A DNA stretch of 60,605 nucleotides from an uncultured Porphyromonas sp. (lineage in GTDB: Bacteria > Bacteroidota > Bacteroidia > Bacteroidales > Porphyromonadaceae). The stretch is from contig NZ_CAJPPN010000010.1 of the NCBI RefSeq assembly GCF_905372525.1, forward strand, positions 1-60,605, given 5' to 3'. Made by a program: the position numbers and the translations under genes. The notes beneath the pieces are model-generated. The model searched no databases, had not been told where the DNA came from, and saw only the letters and a list, made by a program, of their open reading frames with translations. This document shows positions 17,670 through 26,415 of this stretch, one piece after another. Each line of letters starts with the position of its first letter. The stretch's first letter is position 1.

Positions 17670-18377
17670 ATGAGACAGACGGATCGGATCCTAGGGCGAG
17701 CGGAGCGCAAGGTCGTGATTATCCTCCTGGTGCTCATCTCCTCGGCGGTGGCGGTCTATGCCCTTACGGCTCACCGCTCCCATACCGGCTCGGCGCCCGA
17801 GGGGGTACCGCAGGCGGAGCAGACCCCTAGCCCCTCGCCGGCTCCTAAGCACAGTGGAGGGGCTCACTCCGATAGTCTCATCACCGACGAACACTATGTC
17901 GGAGGCCCTACTCGTAGGGGGGATCGTGTGGAGAAGTTTAGACGTTACGTCCAGCTGGATCTCAATCGTGTAGATTCCCTTACCCTACTGCGTATCCCGG
18001 GGGTAGGCCCAGCTTTTGCACATCGTATCCTTTCCTTCCGCCAAGTCCTCGGGGGCTACTATACCGTCCTGCAGCTACAGGAGGTATATGGGGTGGATGA
18101 GGATAAGTTCCTAGAGCTACGCCCGTGGTTTGTCATCAAGACCCCACCACATACTCATCCGCTCTCGACGCTACGAGCTGACTCTATCCCCTGGCATCCC
18201 TACCTAAGCCGAGCGACACAGCGAGCCCTACATCGCATGGTGCTACGGCATGGCCGGCGCCTGACGTGGCAGATTCTTCGTCACGAGGGTACGTTTACCC
18301 GTGATGACAGCATCCGCCTAAGCCCATACTTCGTAGATGCTCCTGCAGGGGCTGATAGTACGGGGCGCGGGGCATAG
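17670..18377 (+). CDS. Membrane-anchored helix-hairpin-helix (ComEA-like) protein
   Basis: A 235-residue protein with one N-terminal transmembrane helix (about 15-33, VVIILLVLISSAVAVYAL), a Pro/Ser linker, then a helix-hairpin-helix region from about 90 (VQLDLNRVDSLTLLRIPGVGPAFAHRILSFR) continuing through LQEVYGVDEDKF. A second, weaker repeat follows (PWHPYLSRATQRALHRMVLRHGR). This resembles the ComEA DNA-binding unit of DNA uptake, but Bacteroidota encode many such proteins with no proven role. It starts 15 bases after the LolD-like gene and shares the same run. Confidence 0.8.
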   Translation: MRQTDRILGRAERKVVIILLVLISSAVAVYALTAHRSHTGSAPEGVPQAEQTPSPSPAPKHSGGAHSDSLITDEHYVGGPTRRGDRVEKFRRYVQLDLNRVDSLTLLRIPGVGPAFAHRILSFRQVLGGYYTVLQLQEVYGVDEDKFLELRPWFVIKTPPHTHPLSTLRADSIPWHPYLSRATQRALHRMVLRHGRRLTWQILRHEGTFTRDDSIRLSPYFVDAPAGADSTGRGA

Positions 18378-18441
18378 GATACGCACCCCAGGGCTGGCCT
18401 CTCCACCATGTCACTCTCTCACCTCCTCTTATCTCCTCACT

Positions 18442-18624
18442 ATGGCTTATCGTCGTCCCCTGACCCATTCGCAGATGATCGTGCTCGCTCTGCTCTGGCT
18501 TGCCCTCGTGGTGTGGATCCTCGTAGGCTCACCTCGGCTTAATGGGCTCACCCTACTGACTCTTGCTGCCTCTGGGGTAATCGTCTTCTACCCGATTATC
18601 AAGAGCTATCGTGAGCGCAAATAG
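18442..18624 (+). CDS. Small membrane protein, unknown
   Basis: A 60-residue protein with two hydrophobic segments (about 11-28 MIVLALLWLALVVWILVG and 36-52 LLTLAASGVIVFYPII) and a basic C-terminus (KSYRERK). I do not recognise the family. The frame is open upstream to 18337, but the ATG at 18442 places the first helix near the N-terminus and avoids overlap with the helix-hairpin-helix gene. It is the last gene before a strong terminator. Confidence 0.6.
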   Translation: MAYRRPLTHSQMIVLALLWLALVVWILVGSPRLNGLTLLTLAASGVIVFYPIIKSYRERK

Positions 18625-18661
18625 CTAGAGCGGCCTTTTACTGGCCTGCGCCCTAGATAGC

Positions 18662-18717
18662 GATAAGCAGAAAGTACCGCCTCCCATATCCTTGGGGGGC
18701 GGTGCTTTCTGCTTATC
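18662..18717. terminator. Strong hairpin between convergent runs
   Basis: GATAAGCAGAAAG at 18662 pairs with CTTTCTGCTTATC ending at 18717, and ACCGCCTCCC with GGGGGGCGGT inside it, giving a stem over 20 bp around a short loop. It separates the plus-strand run from yebC on the minus strand and could serve both. Confidence 0.75.
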
Positions 18718-18755
18718 TGATCCATGGTCTAGGGTGAGGGGTCACCCTAGGAGGG

Positions 18756-19484
18756 TTATTCTTCTTCCTCTTCCTCCTGCATGTTGGTGAAGACGTTCTG
18801 GACATCTTCGTCCTCCTCGAGCTTGTCGATTAGCTTGGCGATGGTCTCACGTTGCTCGGGGGTAACGGGCTTGGTATCGTTGGGTAGACGTACGAATTCG
18901 GCGGAGGTGATCTCGTAGCCTGCGCTCTCTAGGTAGGCCTGGATCTGAGCGTTGGCAGAGAAGGCTCCATAGAGGATGATCTCGTTCTCGTCTTCCTCCA
19001 GCTCCTCTACGCCGTAGTCGATGAGCTCTAGCTCGAGCTCCTCGAGGTCCATCCCCTCCCGCTTGACGATATGGAAGATGCACTTGTGGTCGAAGAGGAA
19101 CTCTAGGCTCCCTGTGGTGCCGAGGCTACCGCCGAACTTGTTGAAGTAGCTGCGGACGTTGGCTACCGTACGCGTCGTGTTGTCGGTAGCGGTCTCGACG
19201 AAGATAGCGATGCCGAAGGGGCCGTAGCCCTCGTAGTTCATCTCCTTGTAGTCGGAGAAGTCCTTGGAGGTAGCCTTCTTGATCGCACGCTCCACGTTCT
19301 CCTTAGGCATGTTCTCCTTCTTAGCCGTCTGCATGAGCACACGTAGGCGAGGGTTGGTCTCGGGGTCTCCACCGCCAGCCTTGACGGCGATCGTGATCTC
19401 CTTCCCTAGCTTGGTGAAGACGCGGGCCATATTTCCCCAGCGCTTCATCTTACGAGCTTTCCGATATTCAAATGCTCTTCCCAT
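18756..19484 (-). CDS. YebC/PmpR family protein
   Basis: A 242-residue member of the YebC family, slender three-domain proteins annotated as DNA-binding regulators; some members ease ribosome stalling. The family start MGRAFEYRKARKMKRWGNMARVFTKLGKEI is intact, followed by NPRLRVLMQTAKKENMPKENVERAIKKA, YEGYGPFGIAIFVE and NVRSYFNKFGG. The C-terminus ends in an acidic run (QEEEEEE). It lies 35 bases after pheT and may be transcribed with it. Confidence 0.92.
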   Translation of the reverse strand: MGRAFEYRKARKMKRWGNMARVFTKLGKEITIAVKAGGGDPETNPRLRVLMQTAKKENMPKENVERAIKKATSKDFSDYKEMNYEGYGPFGIAIFVETATDNTTRTVANVRSYFNKFGGSLGTTGSLEFLFDHKCIFHIVKREGMDLEELELELIDYGVEELEEDENEIILYGAFSANAQIQAYLESAGYEITSAEFVRLPNDTKPVTPEQRETIAKLIDKLEEDEDVQNVFTNMQEEEEEE

Positions 19485-19519
19485 GTCTATTCTTTGCTTA
19501 TGATCGTTGTGTTGGGTCG

Positions 19520-21991
19520 TTATCGTAGTTCCGCTCCTAGGCTCTCTAGGAGGTTCTTTTGGATCTTGGTCATGATGGTCTCGATCTGTCCCTCGCTCAT
19601 CGTGCGCTCGGTGTCCTGTAGGTAGAGCGTGATGGCGTAGCTCTTCTTACCTCGGGGGAGGTTCTTGCCCTCGTAGACGTCGAAGAGGGTGACATCTCTC
19701 AGGAGCTTCTTCTCCGTGCGCCGTGCGATCTCTACGACCTCGGCGAAGGTCGTCCTGCTGTCTAGTAGGAGGGAGAGGTCACGCTTGACGACGGGATACT
19801 TGGGGAGCTCCTTGATGGTGGTCTTTGTGCGCTCGGCGAGTGTATTGAGTAGCGTCCAGTTCACCGAGGCGAAGTACACGGGTAGGTCGATCTCCCAGCG
19901 GTCTAGCAGCTGGGGCGATACCTGCCCGAGGCAAGCGACCTCACGCCCATCGTGAGTCGTCCACTGCAGGGCTGGCGAGGCGAAGATGTCTCGCTCGCAC
20001 GTCGTCGTGGCTAGACTACCGAGGTTGATGCCTAGGCGGTCGAAGAGGTGCTGTACATGTGCCTTGAGCTCGAAGGGGGAGACCGTCTCATCGCTATGCA
20101 CCCAGCTATTCTGTATCCGCTCCCCTGCTATCCATAGTCCTAGGGTCGCCGTCTCTCGGTAGCCTGCTAGGGTGGTAGCGGTATTGGGCATCTTGGGATC
20201 AAGCTCATAGCAGTTGCCCCACTCGTAGTAGTAGTGGCTCTTCTGCTGGCGGCGAAGGTTACGGCTGATGGTAGCGAGTCCACCGAAGAGTAGGGACTGA
20301 CGGAGGATGTTCAGCTCTCCACTCAGTGGGTTCTGTAGCTGTACGAGACGATCCTGAGGCAGGGAGCTAAGCCCTTCGTAATAGCTCTCGGAGGAGAGGC
20401 TATTGCATAGGATCTCGTTGAAGCCTGCCCCCGTGAGCTGCTCAGAGAGGAGGAGGCGACGGCTGTAGGAGCGGTCTGCTGCCCCCATAGGGCTGAGGTT
20501 AGCGTGGATATAGCCACTGAGCTCTACGCGGTTGTATCCGTAGATACGTAGGATGTCCTCGATGACGTCTACGTCACGAGTCACGTCCACACGGTAGCGA
20601 GGTACTAGTAGGTGCCACTGGTCACCCTGTCGGTCGGTGATCCGTATCTCCAGCTGGCTGAGGATACGCTCGATGTCCTCCTCGGGGATCTCTAGGCCGA
20701 GGAGCTGGTGCATGCGTCCGAGGCTCAGTGTGACGGAGTAGGGCTGCGCAGGCTCGGGGTAGTAGTCGACCATCCCGCCGTCGATATAGCTATCGGGGCA
20801 AAGCTCTAGGATCAAGGTGCTAGCACGTAGGAGAGCCCACTCGGTGGCGTTGGGGTCGAGCCCACGCTCGAAGCGGAAGGAGGAGTCAGAGCTCACCCCT
20901 ATGCGACGTGCCGTGCGGCGCACGCTGGAGGCATTGAAGTTCGCAGCCTCTAGGAAGATCTCCGTCGTCTGCTCTGTCGTCCCTGAGTCTAAGCCCCCCA
21001 TGACACCTGCGATGCAGAGAGGCGTACCGTCGCCCGAGGCGATGAGGAGGTCTTGCTCGGTGAGCTTCACCTTGCTCTGGTCGAGGAGGGTCATTTCCTC
21101 TCCTTGACCGACACGTATGCGTAGGCCTTGTGTCCCGACCTTGGCTAGGTCGTAGGCATGTAGGGGTTGCCCTATCTCGTGGAGGACGAAGTTCGTGACG
21201 TCCACGACATTGTTGATCGGCTTGAGCCCGAGGGTCTCGAGTCGGCGACGGAGCCACTCGGGGCTCTCCGTGACCTTGAGTCCACGGATCACTAGCCCCT
21301 GGAAGCGAGGACAGAGCTCGGGGGCTACGTCGACGGAGACGGGTACGGGGCAGGTGCCCTCGGGACGACTGAGTACCTGGGGGAGGTGGGTGTGGACGCG
21401 CTCCCCTGTGCGCTGGGCGAGGCAAGCAGCTAGGTCACGGGCTACACCGTAGTGAGAGGTAGCATCTACGCGATTGGGGGTAATATCCACCTCGAGGACG
21501 TAGTCCGAGGTGACGCCGAAGTGCTCGGCGGCAGGCTGCCCGATGATGACCTCGTCGGCATCCAGCAGGATGATCCCACTATTGTCGTTCCCTACGCCTA
21601 TCTCCACCTCGCTACAGAGCATCCCGTAGCTCTCTACGCCACGTATCTTACCCTTCTTGATGGTGAAGCTCTCCCCGCCGGAGTGGAGTACGGTACCTAT
21701 GGTCGCTACGACGACAGCCTTGCCCGCCTGTACATTGGGGGCGCCACAGACGATCTGTAGGGGTTCACCCTGACCGATGTCTACGGTGGTGACGTGTAGG
21801 TGGTCGGAGTTGGTGTGCTCCTCGCAGGTGAGTACCCGACCGATGACTAGGCCACGCAGGCCTCCAGGGATCGACTCGACCTCCTCGACACTCCCTGTCT
21901 CTAGTCCGATGGAGGTAAGGGCCTCTGCCACCTCCTCGGGGGTGAGGTCTGTAGGTACATAGCTACGCAGTAGGTCGTAGGATATATTCAT
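19520..21991 (-). CDS. pheT: Phenylalanine-tRNA ligase beta subunit
   Basis: An 823-residue subunit that binds tRNA-Phe and edits misacylated Tyr-tRNA. Domain order fits the long bacterial form: an EMAP-type tRNA-binding fold at about 40-155 (GLVIGRVLTCEEHTNSDHLHVTTVD), the B3/B4 editing region (TPNRVDATSHYGVARDLAA; NNVVDVTNFVLHEIGQPLHAYD), B5 (VDVTRDVDVIEDILRIYGYN) and the C-terminal ferredoxin-fold anticodon-binding domain (PKYPVVKRDLSLLLD). The pheS partner is not in this window, so the genes are unlinked here. Palindrome array B and a -7-like box lie upstream. Confidence 0.96.
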   Translation of the reverse strand: MNISYDLLRSYVPTDLTPEEVAEALTSIGLETGSVEEVESIPGGLRGLVIGRVLTCEEHTNSDHLHVTTVDIGQGEPLQIVCGAPNVQAGKAVVVATIGTVLHSGGESFTIKKGKIRGVESYGMLCSEVEIGVGNDNSGIILLDADEVIIGQPAAEHFGVTSDYVLEVDITPNRVDATSHYGVARDLAACLAQRTGERVHTHLPQVLSRPEGTCPVPVSVDVAPELCPRFQGLVIRGLKVTESPEWLRRRLETLGLKPINNVVDVTNFVLHEIGQPLHAYDLAKVGTQGLRIRVGQGEEMTLLDQSKVKLTEQDLLIASGDGTPLCIAGVMGGLDSGTTEQTTEIFLEAANFNASSVRRTARRIGVSSDSSFRFERGLDPNATEWALLRASTLILELCPDSYIDGGMVDYYPEPAQPYSVTLSLGRMHQLLGLEIPEEDIERILSQLEIRITDRQGDQWHLLVPRYRVDVTRDVDVIEDILRIYGYNRVELSGYIHANLSPMGAADRSYSRRLLLSEQLTGAGFNEILCNSLSSESYYEGLSSLPQDRLVQLQNPLSGELNILRQSLLFGGLATISRNLRRQQKSHYYYEWGNCYELDPKMPNTATTLAGYRETATLGLWIAGERIQNSWVHSDETVSPFELKAHVQHLFDRLGINLGSLATTTCERDIFASPALQWTTHDGREVACLGQVSPQLLDRWEIDLPVYFASVNWTLLNTLAERTKTTIKELPKYPVVKRDLSLLLDSRTTFAEVVEIARRTEKKLLRDVTLFDVYEGKNLPRGKKSYAITLYLQDTERTMSEGQIETIMTKIQKNLLESLGAELR

Positions 21992-22047
21992 CTTTTGTCC
22001 TCTTTATATAATGGTGTATAGGGCTTACATGCACAATATTTAGGATA

Positions 22048-22055
22048 CAAATGTA
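22048..22055 (-). promoter_or_regulatory. -7 box TACATTTG before pheT
   Basis: On the minus strand TACATTTG fits TANNTTTG and lies 56 bases before the pheT ATG. No TTG is found at the -33 position. Confidence 0.45.
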
Positions 22056-22239
22056 CGAAAAGCCCCTCATACATAGGGGAGATACCCTAGGAGCTAGGGC
22101 GGGCTCATGCGCTCCTTCCGGATGCTCCACGCTCTGCCTCTTTCGGGAATATTACTTCCACCCCGATGGTGTCCCAGCTGTATGGCTTAGAGTGACTGGG
22201 TGTTAGCCCCGAGTGCAGTGCCCGAGAGAGCCCTACGGA

Positions 22240-22322
22240 GGATATACTTAGAGCGATGTTGTGTACACGCGTGTATACAGTTGTGTACACGTGGGTATAC
22301 TCTTGTGTACACACGTGTATAC
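22240..22322 (-). repeat. Triple-palindrome array B with 21-bp flank
   Basis: Units start at 22261, 22283 and 22305, again on an exact 22-bp period: GTGTACACGCGTGTATAC, GTGTACACGTGGGTATAC, GTGTACACACGTGTATAC. The bases at 22240-22260 (GATATACTTAGAGCGATGTT plus a leading G) are the exact reverse complement of the flank at array C. Read towards pheT, the order is array, flank, about 248 bp, start codon. Confidence 0.85.
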
Positions 22323-22424
22323 TTCTCCGCTTCCGATATAGTCGGGATGAGCCTATAATTATGCGCCTAAAATATGTCTCCTAATGAGTCTAATGGGGAT
22401 CTCTACCCAGCCCCGAGGGCTGGC

Positions 22425-23057
22425 CTAGGAGTGTGGGGTGGTATCAGTCGGGCAGGGGGGAGGACTCAGTGTGTCGATGAGCTGCTGTAGGGTATTGCGG
22501 TGCATCCCGAGCAGGGTGGCTAGGTGGCTCTTGGGGATAGCGTCGAAGAGCTCTGGTCGTCGCTCGTAGAGGTAGATGACACGATCGGTCAAGTTGGGTT
22601 GCTGGAAGGCTCGGACGAGTCGTAATGCTTCGATGAAGAAGGCTTCTAGTCGGTCGGTGAACCACTCGTTAAAAGACGGTGACTGTCTCCTGTGCTCGCG
22701 TAAGAGGTCTCTACTAATGCTCCAGAGCAGGCTTTCCCTAGTGGCTTCGATATATAGCTCGCTCCGATCGCCCGTGCGTAGACTGATAGCATCGAGTACA
22801 ATGCTAGAGAGGCGGTCGCTGAAGAAGAAACTCGTACGCCGCTCTCCCCTCCTATCCACGTAGTAGCTCGTAAGTATCCCCTTGCAGAGGATACCCACTT
22901 CACTACACCGAGAGCCAGCTCTGAGGAAGAAGTCGCCTCGCCTAAGGTGGATCGCCCGCCCATGCCCCATCACCCAGTCTACCTCATCACTAGGCAAACT
23001 GAGCTGCTCTAGTCTGGGAGGGAGTAGCTCCTCGATCCGTAATTTCTTCCTTGTCAT
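22425..23057 (-). CDS. Crp/Fnr-family transcriptional regulator
   Basis: A 210-residue regulator with an N-terminal cyclic-nucleotide-binding-type beta roll (HLRRGDFFLRAGSRCSEVGILCKGIL...RRTSFFFSDRLSS), a long dimer helix (FTDRLEAFFIEALRLVRAFQ) and a C-terminal winged helix whose recognition region reads IPKSHLATLLGMHRNTLQQLIDTL. Such proteins in Porphyromonadaceae are often tied to redox or heme response; the ligand here is unknown. I chose ATG 23057 (MTRKKLRIEE) over ATG 23108, which would add a hydrophobic segment unlike the family. It is divergent from the small unit at 23149. Confidence 0.85.
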   Translation of the reverse strand: MTRKKLRIEELLPPRLEQLSLPSDEVDWVMGHGRAIHLRRGDFFLRAGSRCSEVGILCKGILTSYYVDRRGERRTSFFFSDRLSSIVLDAISLRTGDRSELYIEATRESLLWSISRDLLREHRRQSPSFNEWFTDRLEAFFIEALRLVRAFQQPNLTDRVIYLYERRPELFDAIPKSHLATLLGMHRNTLQQLIDTLSPPPCPTDTTPHS

Positions 23058-23148
23058 TTGAGTAGTTATCTGATAACACCACAAAACCAACATTATAAAG
23101 GTACACAAAATGCAACAATTCTAGCACATTCTACCCTCGATTTAGCCG

Positions 23149-23156
23149 TACCTTTG
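23149..23156 (+). promoter_or_regulatory. -7 box TACCTTTG
   Basis: A consensus -7 box 69 bases before the 36-codon ORF at 23225 and about 190 before the lipoprotein at 23348. No other promoter-like sequence lies between those two, so they are probably co-transcribed. Confidence 0.55.
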
Positions 23157-23161
23157 CACCT

Positions 23162-23200
23162 CCAATCACGAACCCAAGCAACTCAAGTTGGGTTTATTGG
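23162..23200 (+). promoter_or_regulatory. Leader hairpin
   Basis: CCAAT (23162-23166) pairs with ATTGG (23196-23200) and AACCCAA (23171-23177) with TTGGGTT (23188-23194) around a 10-base loop. The hairpin begins within a few bases of the expected transcription start and ends 24 bases before the small ORF. Confidence 0.5.
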
Positions 23201-23224
23201 AGTAATCATAGTAAAAGAATAAGA

Positions 23225-23335
23225 ATGAAAAGAACTATCATCGTCTCTGCGGAGAGAGGTAAGTATGAGCTGTTTAATATCAGCAATGGAACGGTTACAG
23301 CGGCCTTTACTCCCTTGAAGACGAGTCGTTATTAG
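23225..23335 (+). CDS. 36-residue small ORF, unknown
   Basis: It encodes a 36-residue peptide beginning MKRTIIVSAERGKYELFNIS and ending TPLKTSRY. The composition is protein-like (alternating beta pattern), it follows a consensus promoter and leader hairpin, and its stop is 12 bases before the lipoprotein start. It could be a small protein or a leader peptide that couples translation to the lipoprotein. I recognise no family. Confidence 0.45.
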   Translation: MKRTIIVSAERGKYELFNISNGTVTAAFTPLKTSRY

Positions 23336-23347
23336 TATCAGAATATT

Positions 23348-23722
23348 ATGAGTAAGTTCATTCGATTATTTGTGCTTATCATCGGAGTCGTCTCTCTTTT
23401 TTCCTCCTGCAAGAAGGATGAGGATATAGAGGGCGGAAAGCCCTACCCTCTAGCAGGGACAACCTGGATTAATCGTCTATCTGGGAATAGGGGTTACGAC
23501 GTCTACAAATTCATATCAGGGGAGACTTATCAAAGGCAGACTCTTGATAAGAATGCTATCCTTGTGGAGAGTGAGCCTATTGGTGTCTATAGACTAGAGA
23601 TGTCTAATGGTCGCAGGCTAATCGTCTTCTACACCAATAGGGGTTCTCGGGTAAATAGCCTCTTCATCAACTATAATGAGGGGACTATGCAACGAGAGGG
23701 GGACGTCTACTGGAAGCAATAG
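23348..23722 (+). CDS. Small lipoprotein, unknown
   Basis: A 124-residue lipoprotein: signal peptide with lipobox ending at Cys21 (SLFSSC), followed by KKDEDIE. The acidic run after the cysteine resembles the Bacteroidota lipoprotein export signal, so surface exposure is plausible. The rest (AGTTWINRLSGNRGYDVYKF...SNGRRLIVFYTNRG) looks like a small beta barrel or lipocalin-like fold, as in many short Bacteroidales lipoproteins. A similar-sized lipoprotein lies at 46026. No function can be assigned. Confidence 0.75.
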   Translation: MSKFIRLFVLIIGVVSLFSSCKKDEDIEGGKPYPLAGTTWINRLSGNRGYDVYKFISGETYQRQTLDKNAILVESEPIGVYRLEMSNGRRLIVFYTNRGSRVNSLFINYNEGTMQREGDVYWKQ

Positions 23723-23752
23723 ATCCCTAGAGCTCCCTCGGCCCCGTATATA

Positions 23753-23792
23753 AGCAGCCCCCAGCGAGTCGTGGTACTCGCTGGGGGCTGCT
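23753..23792. terminator. Hairpin between convergent lipoprotein genes
   Basis: AGCAGCCCCCAGCGAGT pairs perfectly with ACTCGCTGGGGGCTGCT around a 6-base loop, followed by GCTTTAT. It lies between the 23348 gene and the convergent 23826 gene. Confidence 0.8.
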
Positions 23793-23825
23793 GCTTTATC
23801 TCGCTAATGGGTGGGAGCGGGGGGA

Positions 23826-24932
23826 CTACTTGATGGTGTTGCCGTTGGCGTCCTTGCGGGAGAGAGAGGCAGCCTTGACCTCAAAGTCCGTGGTGGAGTT
23901 GTCGTCATCGACGAACTTCCGCCCGTCCCACTTACGGGTCAGGGCTAGGCCAGAGAACTTGGGGTAGTCGCTGTGCCTAAGCTCAGAGAAGGGGACATCG
24001 GTCACGGCATTGTAGCCCTTGTCAAGCTTACTGGGGCGCATCTGGAAGCGACGCTTGGGGCAGACCGTCATACAGTCGATCACATTGGCGAAGGGGATCT
24101 CGATAGCATAGAAGTCTGCGAAGGCACTGCTTGTGACATTGATGTAGTGGCGGTAGCCCTTCTTTTGCTTGGTCTCCTGATAGTTGTTCTTGAAGTCCTC
24201 AAGTGACCAAGGGAGACGAACGAGGGCGATGCCGTTGGCCTGCTGGAGGTACTTCAGCTCGAAGTAGGGCGTCATGCGCCCCTTGGCATCCGGCTCGACG
24301 AGGATAGGCTCTAGGTCAGGCACGTTGGGGTTGTTCTTAGTTGCTCCGCCGTACTTGATGTTGCTCCACTCGAAGTCTGCCTTGGTGAGGTCGAGCAGGG
24401 CATCTAGCCCCTTGTACTCGGTGAGGTCTGGCTCGGCTTCGCCCTCCTCCTTGGCGGCCTCTCGGATACTACGGATGAAGTCCTCCTTGTAGTCGATCGC
24501 ATACTGAGCGATGGTGATAGACTGCTTGGGCTGTATCGGGTGGTCGTGTCCCGAGCCGGGGAAGTAAGAGATAGAGCTGATGCCGTAGTAGCGATTGACG
24601 AAGTTGTCGCCCGGGGCGAAGGTGATCGAGATCGTTGGGTCTATAGCGTGGATACAGAGGGCGAGCCCATCGAGGTACTTCACCTCATTGGTGGGATTGT
24701 AGATGATGATGTACTGGTCGTCGCTGACCATTTGGTTGCGAGCAGGGAAGTTGTAGCCCTTGAACTCTCGTCGCCAGTAGTGGCCCGAGTAGAAGACCTC
24801 CTTGATGATGAGGTGATCGACTTTGCTCTTGGAGGTAGACTGCTTCTTGGGCATGCCGTTGCGTGTACAGCTAGCCGAGAGGGCTATGAGGCAGAGGGCT
24901 ATGAGTAGCCAAGGTGATCTATAGCGGTTCAT
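23826..24932 (-). CDS. DUF4876-like lipoprotein
   Basis: A 368-residue lipoprotein (lipobox LSASC, Cys22). After the signal, LIIKEVFYSGHYWRREFKGY...DQYIIIYNPTNEVKYLDGLALCIHA resembles the DUF4876 family of Bacteroidota, usually encoded beside TonB-dependent receptors; the family call is from memory of the pattern. A GSGHDHP motif sits near residue 127. It is the last gene of a four-gene run that starts with the receptor at 30306, and it probably works at the cell surface with the other two lipoproteins. Function unknown. Confidence 0.75.
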   Translation of the reverse strand: MNRYRSPWLLIALCLIALSASCTRNGMPKKQSTSKSKVDHLIIKEVFYSGHYWRREFKGYNFPARNQMVSDDQYIIIYNPTNEVKYLDGLALCIHAIDPTISITFAPGDNFVNRYYGISSISYFPGSGHDHPIQPKQSITIAQYAIDYKEDFIRSIREAAKEEGEAEPDLTEYKGLDALLDLTKADFEWSNIKYGGATKNNPNVPDLEPILVEPDAKGRMTPYFELKYLQQANGIALVRLPWSLEDFKNNYQETKQKKGYRHYINVTSSAFADFYAIEIPFANVIDCMTVCPKRRFQMRPSKLDKGYNAVTDVPFSELRHSDYPKFSGLALTRKWDGRKFVDDDNSTTDFEVKAASLSRKDANGNTIK

Positions 24933-24978
24933 TGCTGGATCTATGCTAAGTCATGAATGAAGGGGGAGGGGAAGAGGG

Positions 24979-26385
24979 CTAGAGGAACCAGTTGCCTAGT
25001 CCCGAGCCACCACCTACACCGTGGGTCTGGAGGTTCTGCGAGGCCTCGAGGGCTTCGGCAGAGGGGAGTCCGATCTCCTGACCTAGGAAGTAATAGTAGG
25101 GGTCGTTAGGGTCGATGGCGGTAGGATCGGTGTCGAAGCTACTGCAGTAGACCTTGATGGGGAGGTTGAAGCGGAAGACTTCCTTCCACTCGGAGTCTCG
25201 TCCGTACTCCTTCGCCTCGTCGGGTAGGTGTGCCTCAGCGCAGATGAACTTACTGATGAATTGGTAGGTAGAGTGTCTGCTGAGGTACTCGTCACGGGGG
25301 ATAAGGGCCTTCTTGCCCTTAGGACACTTCATGATCCGCACCGATAGGTAGAACTTCGGGAGCAGGTAGGTCGGGCGTGTGTACTTCCCGCTCTTGCCCG
25401 TCGTGGGGTCTACACGCTGGGTGATCTCTAGTGGCCACTCCCGCCGGTCGTCGCTCTCGTCCGCCTCGATGTCGAAGTTGAAGTGTCCCTTCAGGCCGAC
25501 ACGATCCTGGTCATAGGGCGCGACAGCCCAGTCCGCATCGTGGCGAGTAAGAGGAGGGAGGAGGCGCTGGTTGAAGAGCTCACGTGCACCATCACCCATA
25601 GCGTCATGGATCCAGGTATCGCGGTAGGTGTACTTGAAGACCTTGTCGGAGACATCAGCACGTGCCTTCCACGTGGTCTTGTCGGCAAAGAAAGGTGAGG
25701 GGATAGGTGTGGGGTCGATCGTCCCCCCCTTCATCCATTGTCCGTACCTATCGTGCTTGGCACGCCAGGTACCACGGCAATCCATGACCTCGTAGGGGGC
25801 ACCCTTGTCGTCCACGTCGCTTACGGTGAAGAAGATCTGATACTGGTCGGACTGGTTGAGGATGCGGTCGTTGATGAGGTTACCTGCCTTGTCGAAGAAG
25901 TAGAGGCAGAGCCCCCAGCGCTTCAGTCGTCCACCGATGATACGGATGTAGTTGGGGCCTTGCTTGCCCTCGCCCTGCTCGAGGTGAGTGACGGTGCTCC
26001 CCCGCTGGATCTCTACCCGAGGCCAGGGACCCGAGGTGTTGTGGATGATGGCGAACTGCTCCTGTCTCCAGGGGGCATTCTGGTAGACGAAGTTCCCGTG
26101 CATCATCCCGTCTCCGTGGGAGTGCCCTTCCTTGAACATCACGAGGCAGGTCGCCCAGTCGCTGAAGGCTCCCCCGGCATCGGGATTAGCGAGGCCACTG
26201 TCTGTTACCTTGACCTTCTTGAGGCTATCGACGTAGTGGTCTGCCCCACTTCGGGGGACGGGCTTGGCTAGGAGTGGGTTCTCGTTATAGTCTACGTGTA
26301 CGTCTCCGAAGACGAACTTCTCACACGAGGTGGCAAGGGCGACGAAGGCGGCTAGTAGGGGTACGAGTCTGAGTATCTTATTCAT
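24979..26385 (-). CDS. Lipoprotein with His-rich motif, paralogue of the next gene upstream
   Basis: A 468-residue lipoprotein (lipobox ALATSC, Cys21, then EKFVFGD). FKEGHSHGDGMMHG at about 84-97 clusters three histidines with an acidic residue, a plausible metal site. The segment LCLYFFDKAGNLIND matches LELKYYDQNGMLINH of the 26416 gene, and YTYRDTW and DRVGLKGHFNFD match YEYRDTD and DRLGFKGILQFK there, so the two are diverged paralogues. The context (TonB receptor, lipoproteins, shared strand, short gaps) suggests a surface accessory of metal or cofactor uptake. No family is named with certainty. Confidence 0.7.
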   Translation of the reverse strand: MNKILRLVPLLAAFVALATSCEKFVFGDVHVDYNENPLLAKPVPRSGADHYVDSLKKVKVTDSGLANPDAGGAFSDWATCLVMFKEGHSHGDGMMHGNFVYQNAPWRQEQFAIIHNTSGPWPRVEIQRGSTVTHLEQGEGKQGPNYIRIIGGRLKRWGLCLYFFDKAGNLINDRILNQSDQYQIFFTVSDVDDKGAPYEVMDCRGTWRAKHDRYGQWMKGGTIDPTPIPSPFFADKTTWKARADVSDKVFKYTYRDTWIHDAMGDGARELFNQRLLPPLTRHDADWAVAPYDQDRVGLKGHFNFDIEADESDDRREWPLEITQRVDPTTGKSGKYTRPTYLLPKFYLSVRIMKCPKGKKALIPRDEYLSRHSTYQFISKFICAEAHLPDEAKEYGRDSEWKEVFRFNLPIKVYCSSFDTDPTAIDPNDPYYYFLGQEIGLPSAEALEASQNLQTHGVGGGSGLGNWFL

Positions 26386-26415
26386 GTTGAGTCGCTGATT
26401 GATGGAGGGAGGGGA

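Larger units (their letters stand above)
21992..22424. other. Spacer pheT / Crp-type regulator
   Basis: Contains a -7-like box for pheT (22048-22055, minus) and palindrome array B with its flank (22240-22322). No supported gene; short frames here read straight through the palindromes. Confidence 0.6.

Noticed and set aside
22105..22314. Small coding frame reading VYTRVYT-like repeats
   Set aside because: The peptide is a translation of the palindrome array; the same happens at array C with a different frame context, so it reflects the repeat and not a gene.
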